A stretch of 64,000 nt of DNA, from NCBI RefSeq assembly GCF_030499515.1, contig NZ_JASTWJ010000001.1, forward strand, positions 7,792,001 to 7,856,000, in the 5' to 3' direction. The stretch comes from Streptomyces sp. DT2A-34 (lineage in GTDB: Bacteria > Actinomycetota > Actinomycetes > Streptomycetales > Streptomycetaceae). Positions 22,795 through 30,653 of the stretch are shown piece after piece. Positions within the stretch are counted from its first letter, which is position 1, and every line of letters starts with the position of its first letter. The notes under the pieces were generated by a model. That model saw nothing but the letters and a program-made list of their open reading frames with translations. It was not told the DNA's origin and made no database searches. A program made the translations under genes and the position numbers.

Positions 22795-24450
22795 ATGAAC
22801 GCAGACGGCCGTACCAGGCTCAACCAGACGCCCGAGTGGACCGCGCTGGCCAAGCACCGCGAGGAGCTCGGCGAGGTGCGGCTGCGGGAGCTGTTCGCCG
22901 CCGATCCGGGGCGCGGCACGGGGTACACGCTGCAGGTCGGTGACCTGCACATCGACTACTCCAAGCACCTCGTCACCGACGAGACCCTGCGGCTGCTGCG
23001 CGAGCTGGCCGTCGCGATGGACGTGTTCGGGCTGCGCGACGCCATGTTCCGCGGCGAGAAGATCAACACCACCGAGGACCGCGCCGTTCTGCACACCGCG
23101 CTGCGCGCGCCGCGTGACGCGGTGATCGAGGTCGACGGGGAGAACGTCGTCCCGGGTGTGCACGCCGTCCTGGACAAGATGGCCGACTTCGCCGAGCGGG
23201 TCCGCTCCGGCGTCTGGACCGGCCACACCGGCAAGCGCATCAAGAACGTCGTCAACATCGGCATCGGCGGCTCCGACCTCGGCCCGGCGATGGCGTACGA
23301 GGTTCTGCGCAGCTACACCGACCGCGGCCTCATCGTCCGCTTCGTGTCGAACGTCGACGGCGCCGACCTGCACGAGGCGATCCGCGACCTGGACGCGGCC
23401 GAGACGCTGTTCATCATCGCGTCCAAGACGTTCACCACGATCGAGACGATCACCAACGCCACCTCGGCCCGCAACTGGCTGCTGGGTGAGCTGCAGGCAG
23501 GGCAGGAGGCCGTCGCCAAGCACTTCGTCGCGCTGTCGACGAATGCCGAGAAGGTCGCCGACTTCGGTATCGACACGGCCAACATGTTCGAGTTCTGGGA
23601 CTGGGTCGGCGGGCGTTACTCGTACGACTCGGCCATCGGGCTCTCGCTCATGGTCGCCATCGGTCCGGACCGCTTCCGCGAGATGCTCGACGGCTTCCGG
23701 ATCGTCGACGAGCACTTCCGCACCGCGCCCGCCGAGTCCAACGTGCCGCTGCTGCTCGGCCTGTTGGGCATCTGGTACGGCAACTTCCACGACGCCCAGT
23801 CGCACGCCGTGCTGCCGTACAGCCACTACCTGTCCAAGTTCACGGCCTATCTGCAGCAGCTGGACATGGAGTCCAACGGCAAGTACGTCGGCCGGGACGG
23901 GCGGGAGGTCGACTGGCAGACCGGGCCGGTCGTGTGGGGCACGCCGGGCACCAACGGGCAGCACGCGTACTACCAGCTGATCCACCAGGGCACCAAGCTG
24001 ATCCCGGCGGACTTCATCGGCTTCGCCGAGCCGGTCGCCGAGATGAGTGACGAACTCAAGGCACAGCACGACCTGTTGATGGCGAACTTCTTCGCGCAGA
24101 CGCAGGCGCTGGCCTTCGGCAAGACGCCGGACGAGGTGCGTGCGGAGGGGGTGCCCGAGGAGCTGGTGACCCACAAGACGTTCAAGGGCGACCATCCGAC
24201 GACCACGATCCTCGCGCGCGAGCTGACCCCGTCCGTGCTGGGTCAGCTGATCGCGCTGTACGAGCACAAGGTGTTCGTGCAGGGGGCGGTGTGGAACATC
24301 GACTCCTTCGACCAGTGGGGAGTGGAGCTCGGCAAGGTTCTCGCCAAGCGTGTCGAGCCCGCGCTGACCGGCGGCGCCGACGTGCCGGGTCTGGACGCGT
24401 CGACGAAGGCGCTCGTCGCCAAGTATCGGGAGCTGCGCGGCCGGCAGTGA
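22795..24450 (+). CDS. pgi: Glucose-6-phosphate isomerase
   Basis: This 551-residue enzyme interconverts glucose 6-phosphate and fructose 6-phosphate. Signatures: [35 protein letters not shown] (sugar-phosphate binding), [40 protein letters not shown] (catalytic His) and [19 protein letters not shown] (catalytic Lys). Start ATG 22795; AAAGAAGG lies about 12 bases upstream, a long spacing. Together with the downstream zwf-opcA-pgl group it sets the split between glycolysis and the pentose phosphate pathway. Confidence 0.98.
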   Translation: MNADGRTRLNQTPEWTALAKHREELGEVRLRELFAADPGRGTGYTLQVGDLHIDYSKHLVTDETLRLLRELAVAMDVFGLRDAMFRGEKINTTEDRAVLHTALRAPRDAVIEVDGENVVPGVHAVLDKMADFAERVRSGVWTGHTGKRIKNVVNIGIGGSDLGPAMAYEVLRSYTDRGLIVRFVSNVDGADLHEAIRDLDAAETLFIIASKTFTTIETITNATSARNWLLGELQAGQEAVAKHFVALSTNAEKVADFGIDTANMFEFWDWVGGRYSYDSAIGLSLMVAIGPDRFREMLDGFRIVDEHFRTAPAESNVPLLLGLLGIWYGNFHDAQSHAVLPYSHYLSKFTAYLQQLDMESNGKYVGRDGREVDWQTGPVVWGTPGTNGQHAYYQLIHQGTKLIPADFIGFAEPVAEMSDELKAQHDLLMANFFAQTQALAFGKTPDEVRAEGVPEELVTHKTFKGDHPTTTILARELTPSVLGQLIALYEHKVFVQGAVWNIDSFDQWGVELGKVLAKRVEPALTGGADVPGLDASTKALVAKYRELRGRQ

Positions 24451-24457
24451 TCGCGGA

Positions 24458-24496
24458 TACGGAAAGCGGGCGGCACGCGGTCGTCCGCTTCCCGTA
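24458..24496 (+). terminator. Terminator after pgi
   Basis: 12-bp arms TACGGAAAGCGG (24458-24469) and CCGCTTCCCGTA (24485-24496) pair with one mismatch, 8 bases after the stop. Confidence 0.65.
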
Positions 24497-24541
24497 GACT
24501 CCCTCGTCGATCAAGAGCGCGATCACTCGGGGGAGTGCAAG

Positions 24542-25492
24542 TTGACAAATTCATACGGGAGTTGGACCGGCGGCACGCTGACCGCCCGTTCGTTCCTGAA
24601 GCCCCATCACGTGGCGCGGGCGGTGTTCCACCCGACCTGGATCCCGGGCTCACTGGATCCCTCGGTGGACGCGCTCAAGAAGGCGCGCGTCATCGCGGGC
24701 GCGGTCGCGGCGTTCGGGGTCTACACCTTCGTCGAGGGTGGTTTCGCCTTCGACGAGATGCTGGACAACGCGGCGACCGCCTGTGTCGTCCTGCTGTTCA
24801 TCACACCGCTCACGGTCGGCGTGATGCTTCACATCTGGCGGCGGTCCGGCGCGGGCACAGTGGGGCAGTTGCGGGAGCCGCTCGTCAGGTCGCTGAAGTT
24901 GCTGCTGCTGTTCATCGGCTCGGCGCTCGGTACGGTGCTGATCTTCCGGATGGGCAACGCCCTGGGGACCCTCGGGGGCATGTTGTTCAGTCTCCTCGGG
25001 CTCTGGATGGGCTTCTTCGTGATCGCCGGCGCGTACCGGATCTCGGGGAACTTCTTCGGTACCGCCGCCGTGCACCGCTGTCTGCCGCCACTGCTCGCCA
25101 CGGTGACGACCTGGCTCATGGCCATCTCCGATCTCATCACCGGCGACCTGCACGGCCTCGGCCTCGCGATGGGCGTCGTCTTCATCCTGGGCGCCCCCGT
25201 GACGGTCACGGGCATCGCCCTGCTGGAGATGGGCCGGCTCAGGAGCCGGTACGGCATCCGGCTGGCGGCCCATCCGGCCACCCTGCCGCCCACTCCGACA
25301 CCGGCCCCGCCGCCACCGTCGTACGCGCCGAACGGTTTCGTGCCGTCCCAGGGCAACCCGTACGGCCCGCCGAGCGGGAACCCCTACGCACCGCCGGCCG
25401 GAAACCCCTACGGCACGCCCCCGCAGGGCAACCCGTACGCACCGGGCCCGCAGCTGCCGTACAACCCGCCGCCCCCGTACAACCCGCGGTAG
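24542..25492 (+). CDS. Multi-pass membrane protein with Pro-rich repeat tail
   Basis: I do not recognise a functional family. The 316-residue protein has a hydrophilic N-terminus (about 45 residues), six or so hydrophobic segments (for example AACVVLLFITPLTVGVMLHIW type, LLLLFIGSALGTVLIF, GMLFSLLGLWMGFFVIAGAY, GVVFILGAPVTVTGIALLEM) and a cytoplasmic-looking tail of Pro/Gly/Asn/Tyr repeats (four GNPYxPP-like units, residues about 270-305). Such tails occur in many actinobacterial membrane proteins. The start is TTG 24542 with GGGGGAG 7 bases upstream; no ATG or GTG fits the frame nearby. It converges on the ABC permease gene with only 9 bases between stops. Confidence 0.72.
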   Translation: MTNSYGSWTGGTLTARSFLKPHHVARAVFHPTWIPGSLDPSVDALKKARVIAGAVAAFGVYTFVEGGFAFDEMLDNAATACVVLLFITPLTVGVMLHIWRRSGAGTVGQLREPLVRSLKLLLLFIGSALGTVLIFRMGNALGTLGGMLFSLLGLWMGFFVIAGAYRISGNFFGTAAVHRCLPPLLATVTTWLMAISDLITGDLHGLGLAMGVVFILGAPVTVTGIALLEMGRLRSRYGIRLAAHPATLPPTPTPAPPPPSYAPNGFVPSQGNPYGPPSGNPYAPPAGNPYGTPPQGNPYAPGPQLPYNPPPPYNPR

Positions 25493-25501
25493 CCTCGCAG
25501 G

Positions 25502-27784
25502 TCAGGCGGCTGCGCTCAGTGTGTCCGCGAGCCGGCGGCGGGCCGCGCGGGAGGCCGGGACGGTGGCGAGGGCGGCCGCGCCCGTGACCGCCGCCGCGCC
25601 GAACAGCAGCAGGAGAGCGACGGACGGGCCCTGGGCGATCCCGGCGCCGATGCCGCTCGATCTGCCCTGGGCGTCGATCAGCCAGTGCGCGAGGGGTGCG
25701 CCCAGCGCCGTGCCGATGGCGACCGCGGCCAGGGCGGTGCAGGCGGTGGACGTGACGGTGATCGCGGTGATCTGCCGTGGGGACAGGCCGATGGCCTTGA
25801 GGGCCAGCAGGTCGCGTTCGCTCTCGCGGACGGTGCCGCCGATCGCGGTCAGCAGTTCGATGAGCCCGATGAGGGCCAGTACGGCGATCAGGCCCACGAC
25901 GACTCCGCGCAGGGGGGAGAGGCCGTCGGCGGGGTTCGGTACGGCGTGTACGTCCAGGCGTCCGTGCCCGGCGGCGGTCAGGCGGTCGGCCACCTCGTAC
26001 GGTTCGGCGCCCGGTCGGAGCCGTAGCTCGTAGAGGGTGGGGCCCAGGTCCGGGTCGTTCTCGCGGAGGGTGTCGAGGGAGGTGGAGATGACCCGGCCGG
26101 CGTTCTCGGGCTCGATGCTGCGGCCCACGATGTGCAGGATCTGCGGCTGGTCGCCGACGGTCATCCGGACCCAGTCGCCGACGTTCACGTCCAGCAGGTC
26201 GAGCAGGCCCTGTCCGGCCACGGCCTCGTCGCGGCCCTGCGCGGCACGGCCCTCGGCCAGGGTGTACGGGTAGGGGTCCTCGCGGGTGCCGAGGCCGCGC
26301 AGGGCGATCGTGGCCGTCTGGCCCGGGACCAGGGCGGCCACCTCGACGCCCGGGTAGGCGGCGGCGACCTGCGGGTCGCGTTCCAGCAGCGTGCGGGCGT
26401 CCCGGTCGGGCAGGCCGGAGTCGGCGTGGACGGTGAGGGCGGTCGGCAGGCCGATCCGGTCGGGCCTGCTGTCGAAGCGGTCGATGGTGGTCCAGGCGCT
26501 CATCGCGACCACGATCAGCAGCAGCGGCAGCGCGAGCCGGGCCACCGTGGCCAGCGACCGCAGTCGGCGCGTGAACGCCCGGTGCCAGCCCAGCACCAGC
26601 GCGGGCGGCAGCCGCAGCCCGAGGGCCTGCCGGGCCAGGCCGGAAAGCCGCCCGCCGAGCGGAGCCGCGGGCCGCGGCACCGGCACCGGGGGCACACGCC
26701 CCGCCCGCCACGCCGCGAGCCCCGTGGTCGCACCGATGAACAGCACCGCCCCCACGGGCACCACGAACAGCGCCACGCTGTGCCCGGGCAGCCCCTGCCA
26801 CACGCCGACCGCGTCCCCGAGCCGCCCCGGGACATGGCTGCCCACGGCCTGGATGAGGGCCGCCGCGGCCACGGCACCCAGCAGCGCGTAGGCGAGGTGC
26901 TGGAGCAGGAAGACGCGGACCACCTGCCCAGGCGTGAAGCCGATCGCCTTCAGCACGGAGATGTCCCGCAGATGTCCGCGGATACGGGTGCCGATCGCCC
27001 CGTGCACGGCGAGCCCGGCGGCGACCAGGGCACCCAGCCCGAACAGGCCCAGCACCTGCCCGAGCAGCCGGTTGTCGCCCTGTGCCTCGGCCCGCGCCTG
27101 CTTCCAGGTGGAGACCTCGCCGACCGCGCCCGCGCCCAGCACGGTCACGGCGCGCTGTACGGCGTAGTCCGTGTCGTCGGGGTCCGCCAGGCGCAGCCCG
27201 ATCACCTGGCCGCCGGGATCGCGCACGGCGGCCGGCGGCGCCCAGACCAGGCCCGGCTGCTCGCCCGGCCGGTAGCGCGGCTCGGCGCTGTCGGCGATGC
27301 CGAGGACGGTCAGGGTCCGGCTGGTGCCGGGCAGGGTGAGCGTGTCGCCGGGGGCGGCCAGGAGGGCGCGGGCCAGGCGGCTCTCCAGGACGACGCCGTC
27401 GGGGTTCGCCGGGTCCAGCCAGTGGCCCGAGGTGAGGAGCGGGCGGTCGACAGCGGGGCGCTCGGGGGTGCCGCGCAGTTCGACGGAGGCGCGGGTGCCG
27501 CGGGAGGCCAGGGTGGTGGAGGCGGTCGGATAGGGGCCCGCGACGGAGTCGACGCCGTCGAGCTCGGCCAGTTTCCCGGTGTCGGCCGAGGTTCCGGTGT
27601 GCAGCCAGACGTGTGCGCCGTGCGCTTGGGTGAAGACGCGCTGCCAGGGGTTGGTGGCGTAGCCGAACAGCGCCGTGGCCAGCAACAGCGAGACGACGAT
27701 CCCGGCCGTGGCCAGCACGAGGAACAGCGCCTCGCCGCGGTGCGTGCGCAGATCGGAGTGCGCCCAGCGCAGGGTGGCCCGCAT
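25502..27784 (-). CDS. ABC transporter permease, FtsX family (two FtsX units)
   Basis: This 760-residue permease has the MacB/FtsX layout twice: a first helix with a large extracytoplasmic domain (residues about 45-240), three helices (about 255-400), then a second helix, extracytoplasmic domain and three C-terminal helices (ending RRRLADTLSAAA). FtsX motifs such as ISVLKAIGFTPGQV and LLALKAIGLSPRQI are clear. This family couples cytoplasmic ATP hydrolysis to events outside the membrane, such as peptide or lipoprotein export. ATG 27784 lies one base after the stop of the ATPase gene, so padR-ATPase-permease form one operon. Confidence 0.93.
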   Translation of the reverse strand: MRATLRWAHSDLRTHRGEALFLVLATAGIVVSLLLATALFGYATNPWQRVFTQAHGAHVWLHTGTSADTGKLAELDGVDSVAGPYPTASTTLASRGTRASVELRGTPERPAVDRPLLTSGHWLDPANPDGVVLESRLARALLAAPGDTLTLPGTSRTLTVLGIADSAEPRYRPGEQPGLVWAPPAAVRDPGGQVIGLRLADPDDTDYAVQRAVTVLGAGAVGEVSTWKQARAEAQGDNRLLGQVLGLFGLGALVAAGLAVHGAIGTRIRGHLRDISVLKAIGFTPGQVVRVFLLQHLAYALLGAVAAAALIQAVGSHVPGRLGDAVGVWQGLPGHSVALFVVPVGAVLFIGATTGLAAWRAGRVPPVPVPRPAAPLGGRLSGLARQALGLRLPPALVLGWHRAFTRRLRSLATVARLALPLLLIVVAMSAWTTIDRFDSRPDRIGLPTALTVHADSGLPDRDARTLLERDPQVAAAYPGVEVAALVPGQTATIALRGLGTREDPYPYTLAEGRAAQGRDEAVAGQGLLDLLDVNVGDWVRMTVGDQPQILHIVGRSIEPENAGRVISTSLDTLRENDPDLGPTLYELRLRPGAEPYEVADRLTAAGHGRLDVHAVPNPADGLSPLRGVVVGLIAVLALIGLIELLTAIGGTVRESERDLLALKAIGLSPRQITAITVTSTACTALAAVAIGTALGAPLAHWLIDAQGRSSGIGAGIAQGPSVALLLLFGAAAVTGAAALATVPASRAARRRLADTLSAAA

Positions 27785-27785
27785 C

Positions 27786-28580
27786 TCAGTCCCTGAGCTC
27801 CAGCACACCCGATATCCCGCTCCGGCGCGGCGGCGTGCCGCCGTCCAGCTCGGCGTCGTCGGCGATCCGTCCGTCGAAGAAGCTGATCACCCGGTCCGCC
27901 GCGCTCGCCAGCCGGGCGTCATGCGTGACCAGCACGATCGCCTGGCCGCGCTGGTGGAAGCGGGACAGCAGCCGCATCACCTCGCGGGTGCCCTTGCTGT
28001 CCAGGCTGCCGGCGGGTTCGTCGGCCAGCAGGAGAGGGGGACGGTTGACCAGCGCGCGGGCCAGTGCGACGCGCTGCTGTTCGCCGCCGGACAGCTCGCC
28101 CGGCATGCTCCGCTCCTTGCCCGCGAGGCCCAGCTCGCCCAGCAGCTCCGCCCGCTCGGCGCGGGCCCGCTTCGGCGGGACGCCGGCCAGCAGCGCGGGC
28201 AGCTCGACGTTGTCGGCGACGGACAGGTCGGAGACCAGGTTGAAGAACTGGAAGACGATCCCGATGCGCTTCCTGCGCTCCACCGCCCAGCGGGCCTCGC
28301 TCCACGCGTCGGCGCACTCGCCGTCCAGCCAGATGCCGCCGCTGTCGGGCCGCTGCAGTCCGCCGAGCAGATGCAGCAAAGTCGACTTACCGGCACCGGA
28401 CGGACCGGTGACGGCCACGAACTCGCCCGGCCGGACGGCAAGATCAACCCCCCGCACGGCATGCGCCGGAGCACCCTCGCCGTAATGCGTCTTGACCAGG
28501 CCCTCGGCGCGCAGCAGAGGGCTCCCGGTACGCGGCGCAGAGGTCTCCGCGCCCAGCGCAGGAGTGGAATCGTCGCTCAC
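27786..28580 (-). CDS. ABC transporter ATP-binding protein (LolD/MacB type)
   Basis: This 264-residue ATPase has Walker A TGPSGAGKSTLLHLLGGL (near residue 56), Q-loop GIVFQFFNLVSDLSV, signature LSGGEQQRVALARALV, Walker B LLLADEPAGSLD and H-loop VLVTHDARLA. The Q-loop FQFFNL is typical of the LolD/MacB group that partners FtsX permeases, which fits the next gene. Start GTG 28580 overlaps the PadR stop (GTGA). Confidence 0.93.
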   Translation of the reverse strand: MSDDSTPALGAETSAPRTGSPLLRAEGLVKTHYGEGAPAHAVRGVDLAVRPGEFVAVTGPSGAGKSTLLHLLGGLQRPDSGGIWLDGECADAWSEARWAVERRKRIGIVFQFFNLVSDLSVADNVELPALLAGVPPKRARAERAELLGELGLAGKERSMPGELSGGEQQRVALARALVNRPPLLLADEPAGSLDSKGTREVMRLLSRFHQRGQAIVLVTHDARLASAADRVISFFDGRIADDAELDGGTPPRRSGISGVLELRD

Positions 28581-29092
28581 TCCAGCTCCTCCAGCTCTTC
28601 CTGGCACCGCTCGAGCCAGTCGAGGTCGGCCTGCAGATGCAGCATCGCGCCCTCGATCAGCAGATGGGCGATGCGGTTGTCCCGGTCCTCGGCGGCGGCC
28701 AGCTTCGACAGTTGACGCATGGTGTTCAGGTACTGGCGCCGCTGCTTGTTGATGAGAGCGATCTGGTCGGCGAGACCCGTCTGCGGGGCGACCGCCAGTT
28801 TCATGAAGAACTCGTCCCGCACCCGTGGCTCGTCCTCGGGCTCCTCGAACCAGGCGCGCAGCGCCTCACGCCCGGCGTCGGTGAGGTGGTAGACCTTCTT
28901 GTTGGGCCGGCTCGACTGCTCGACGTCCTCGCCCTCTATCAGCCCCGATTTCTCGAGACGGCCGAGGGTCACATAGATCTGGCCGACGTTCGGCTGAGGG
29001 TACGCGGAGCCCAGCAGTTGCTCAAGGTCCTGCTTCAGCTCGTAGCCGTGCGCCGGGCCGCGCGCCAGCAGGGCCAGGAGGGGCAGCCGCAC
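28577..29092 (-). CDS. PadR-family transcriptional regulator of the ABC operon
   Basis: The 171-residue protein has the PadR winged helix (LLALLARGPAHGYELKQDLEQL ... NVGQIYVTLGRLEKSGLI ... YHLTDAGREAL) and a helical C-terminal dimer domain of the Vir-like subgroup. PadR proteins that precede FtsX-type exporters normally repress them until a toxic compound binds. Start GTG 29092 with GAGGAG upstream. The stop overlaps the ATPase start. The likely operator is the palindrome at 29146-29160. Confidence 0.9.
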   Translation of the reverse strand: MRLPLLALLARGPAHGYELKQDLEQLLGSAYPQPNVGQIYVTLGRLEKSGLIEGEDVEQSSRPNKKVYHLTDAGREALRAWFEEPEDEPRVRDEFFMKLAVAPQTGLADQIALINKQRRQYLNTMRQLSKLAAAEDRDNRIAHLLIEGAMLHLQADLDWLERCQEELEELE

Positions 29093-29145
29093 TCGTGCTC
29101 TCCTCCTCGCATCTGGTTAATGTGCTGCGAGGCCTAGTATCGCGC

Positions 29146-29160
29146 ATACCTAACAGGTAT
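29146..29160. promoter_or_regulatory. Candidate PadR operator
   Basis: ATACCT-AAC-AGGTAT is a perfect 6-bp palindrome with a 3-base centre, 54 bases upstream of padR and 58 bases upstream of the divergent binding-protein gene. A second pair GTAT-N5-ATAC (29137-29149) overlaps it. The spacing suits winged-helix dimers; which of the two genes it controls is inference. Confidence 0.55.
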
Positions 29161-29217
29161 ACATGGCCTCTGACCCCGGACGAAGACGTTCGGCGCCAGG
29201 TGTACAGGGAGGAACCT

Positions 29218-30489
29218 ATGCGGTGGATCCATGCCGCGGGTAGGGGCCTTCTCGTCCTCGTCGTGATCCTGACCGGCTATATCGCCTCCGGCGCCCGCGC
29301 CGACGAGGGGCCCGCGGCGGGCAGGGGGCCCATGACCCTCGCCACCGCAGGCGACCTCACCGGCTATCTCGGCTCCGTCCTGGACGGCTGGAACCGCACC
29401 CACCCCGACGAGAAGGTCACGCTCGTCGAGCTGCCCGACTCCGCCGACGAGACCCACGCGCAGATGGCCACCGACCTGCGCGCCGGCGACCGCAGCCGCT
29501 TCGACGTCCTCAACATCGACGTCAGCTGGACCTCGGAGTTCGCGGCGCAGGGCTGGATCCGCCCGCTGGCCCGCGACCGCTTCCCGCTGGACACCTTCCT
29601 GCCGCCGGTCGTGGACACGGCAACCTACGACGGGCAGTTGTACGCGGTCCCGTACGTCACCAACGCCGGCCTGCTTCTCTACCGCAAGGACATCCTCGCC
29701 AAGGAGGGCGTCGACCCCCCGCGTACTTGGTCCGACCTGGCACGGGCCGCGAGGACCATCGCGCCCAAGTACGGCCTGGACGGCTACGCGGGCCAGTTCC
29801 TGCCGTACGAGGGCCTCACCGTCAACGCCGCCGAGGCCGTCTACTCGGCGGGCGGCTCGATCCTCGGCGACGAGGGCGAGCGCGTCACCGTGGACTCGAC
29901 GGCCGCCCGCGAAGGCATCGGGTTCCTCGCTCGGGGCGTGCGCGAGGGCTGGATCCCGAAGCGGGCGCTCACCTTCAAGGAGGAGGAGTCCAAGCAGGCC
30001 TTCCAGGACGGACGCCTGCTCTTCCTCCGTAATTGGCCGTACGCCTATGTCGGCGCCTCGGCCAAGGGGTCGCCGGTCGCCGGGAAGATCGGCGCCGTAC
30101 CGCTGCCGGGTCCGGACGGGCCGGGGACGAGTGTCCTGGGCGGCTCCAATCTCGCCGTCAGCACGCATGCCCGGCACCCCGACTCGGCCGCCCGCCTGAT
30201 CGCGTACCTGACCAGCCAGCGCGTCCAGCGCCAGGTCCTCACGCGCGGCGCCCTGCCGCCCGTACGGGCCGACCTGTACGAAGATCCCGAGCTGGTCCGG
30301 GAGTTCCCGTATCTGCCGACCCTGCGCGAGAGCGTGCGCACGGCCGCGCCGCGCCCCAAGAGCCCGCGCTACGACCAGGTGAGCCTGGTGGTGCAGGCGG
30401 TCGTGCGCGACGCGATGACCGGGCGTGAGACGCCCGAGGCGGCGGTGCGGCGGCTGGCGCGGGAGCTCGCCGCCCTTTCCTCTCGCTAG
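29218..30489 (+). CDS. Extracellular solute-binding protein (sugar type), no lipobox
   Basis: This 423-residue protein belongs to the family 1 (sugar) binding proteins of ABC importers: TLATAGDLTGYLGSVLDGWNR at the N-terminus, SRFDVLNIDVSWTSEFAAQGW, and YAVPYVTNAGLLLYRKDIL. The signal peptide (MRWIHAAGRGLLVLVVILTG ... GARADE) lacks the Cys of a lipoprotein signal, so it is either released or held by an uncleaved N-terminal helix; most Gram-positive binding proteins are lipoproteins. ATG 29218 with AGGGAGGA upstream. No permease is adjacent to it; the sugar permeases 4.5 kb away have their own binding protein. The ligand is unknown. Confidence 0.85.
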   Translation: MRWIHAAGRGLLVLVVILTGYIASGARADEGPAAGRGPMTLATAGDLTGYLGSVLDGWNRTHPDEKVTLVELPDSADETHAQMATDLRAGDRSRFDVLNIDVSWTSEFAAQGWIRPLARDRFPLDTFLPPVVDTATYDGQLYAVPYVTNAGLLLYRKDILAKEGVDPPRTWSDLARAARTIAPKYGLDGYAGQFLPYEGLTVNAAEAVYSAGGSILGDEGERVTVDSTAAREGIGFLARGVREGWIPKRALTFKEEESKQAFQDGRLLFLRNWPYAYVGASAKGSPVAGKIGAVPLPGPDGPGTSVLGGSNLAVSTHARHPDSAARLIAYLTSQRVQRQVLTRGALPPVRADLYEDPELVREFPYLPTLRESVRTAAPRPKSPRYDQVSLVVQAVVRDAMTGRETPEAAVRRLARELAALSSR

Positions 30490-30503
30490 CCATTTGGTCG
30501 CTA

Positions 30504-30520
30504 GTTACTTGTTAAGTAAC
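30504..30520. promoter_or_regulatory. 17-bp palindrome upstream of the GH13 gene
   Basis: GTTACTT-GTT-AAGTAAC is a perfect 7-bp inverted repeat between the binding-protein stop (30489) and the GH13 gene. A second pair, TACCGG (30567-30572) and CCGGTA (30581-30586), lies between it and the promoter. Both are AT-richer than their surroundings and look like regulator sites; no local regulator gene matches. Confidence 0.5.
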
Positions 30521-30602
30521 GCCGAGTTCTCTTCTCGCGTCGTCTCTGATGGATAAGTCCGGATATTACCGGCTAACTGTCCGGTAGCTTACGTCCTGCT
30601 CG

Positions 30603-30634
30603 TTGACACCCTCGCGACACGCCTACTTAACATG
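30603..30634 (+). promoter_or_regulatory. Candidate promoter of the GH13/sugar-uptake operon
   Basis: A consensus TTGACA (30603-30608) is followed by the AT-rich TACTTAACAT (30624-30633), which would place the transcription start around 30640. This supports the ATG at 30654 over the ATG at 30636. The palindrome ATGCATGCAT (30632-30641) overlaps the probable start point. Spacing is not ideal for either possible -10 hexamer. Confidence 0.45.
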
Positions 30635-30653
30635 CATGCATAACGAGTTCCCG

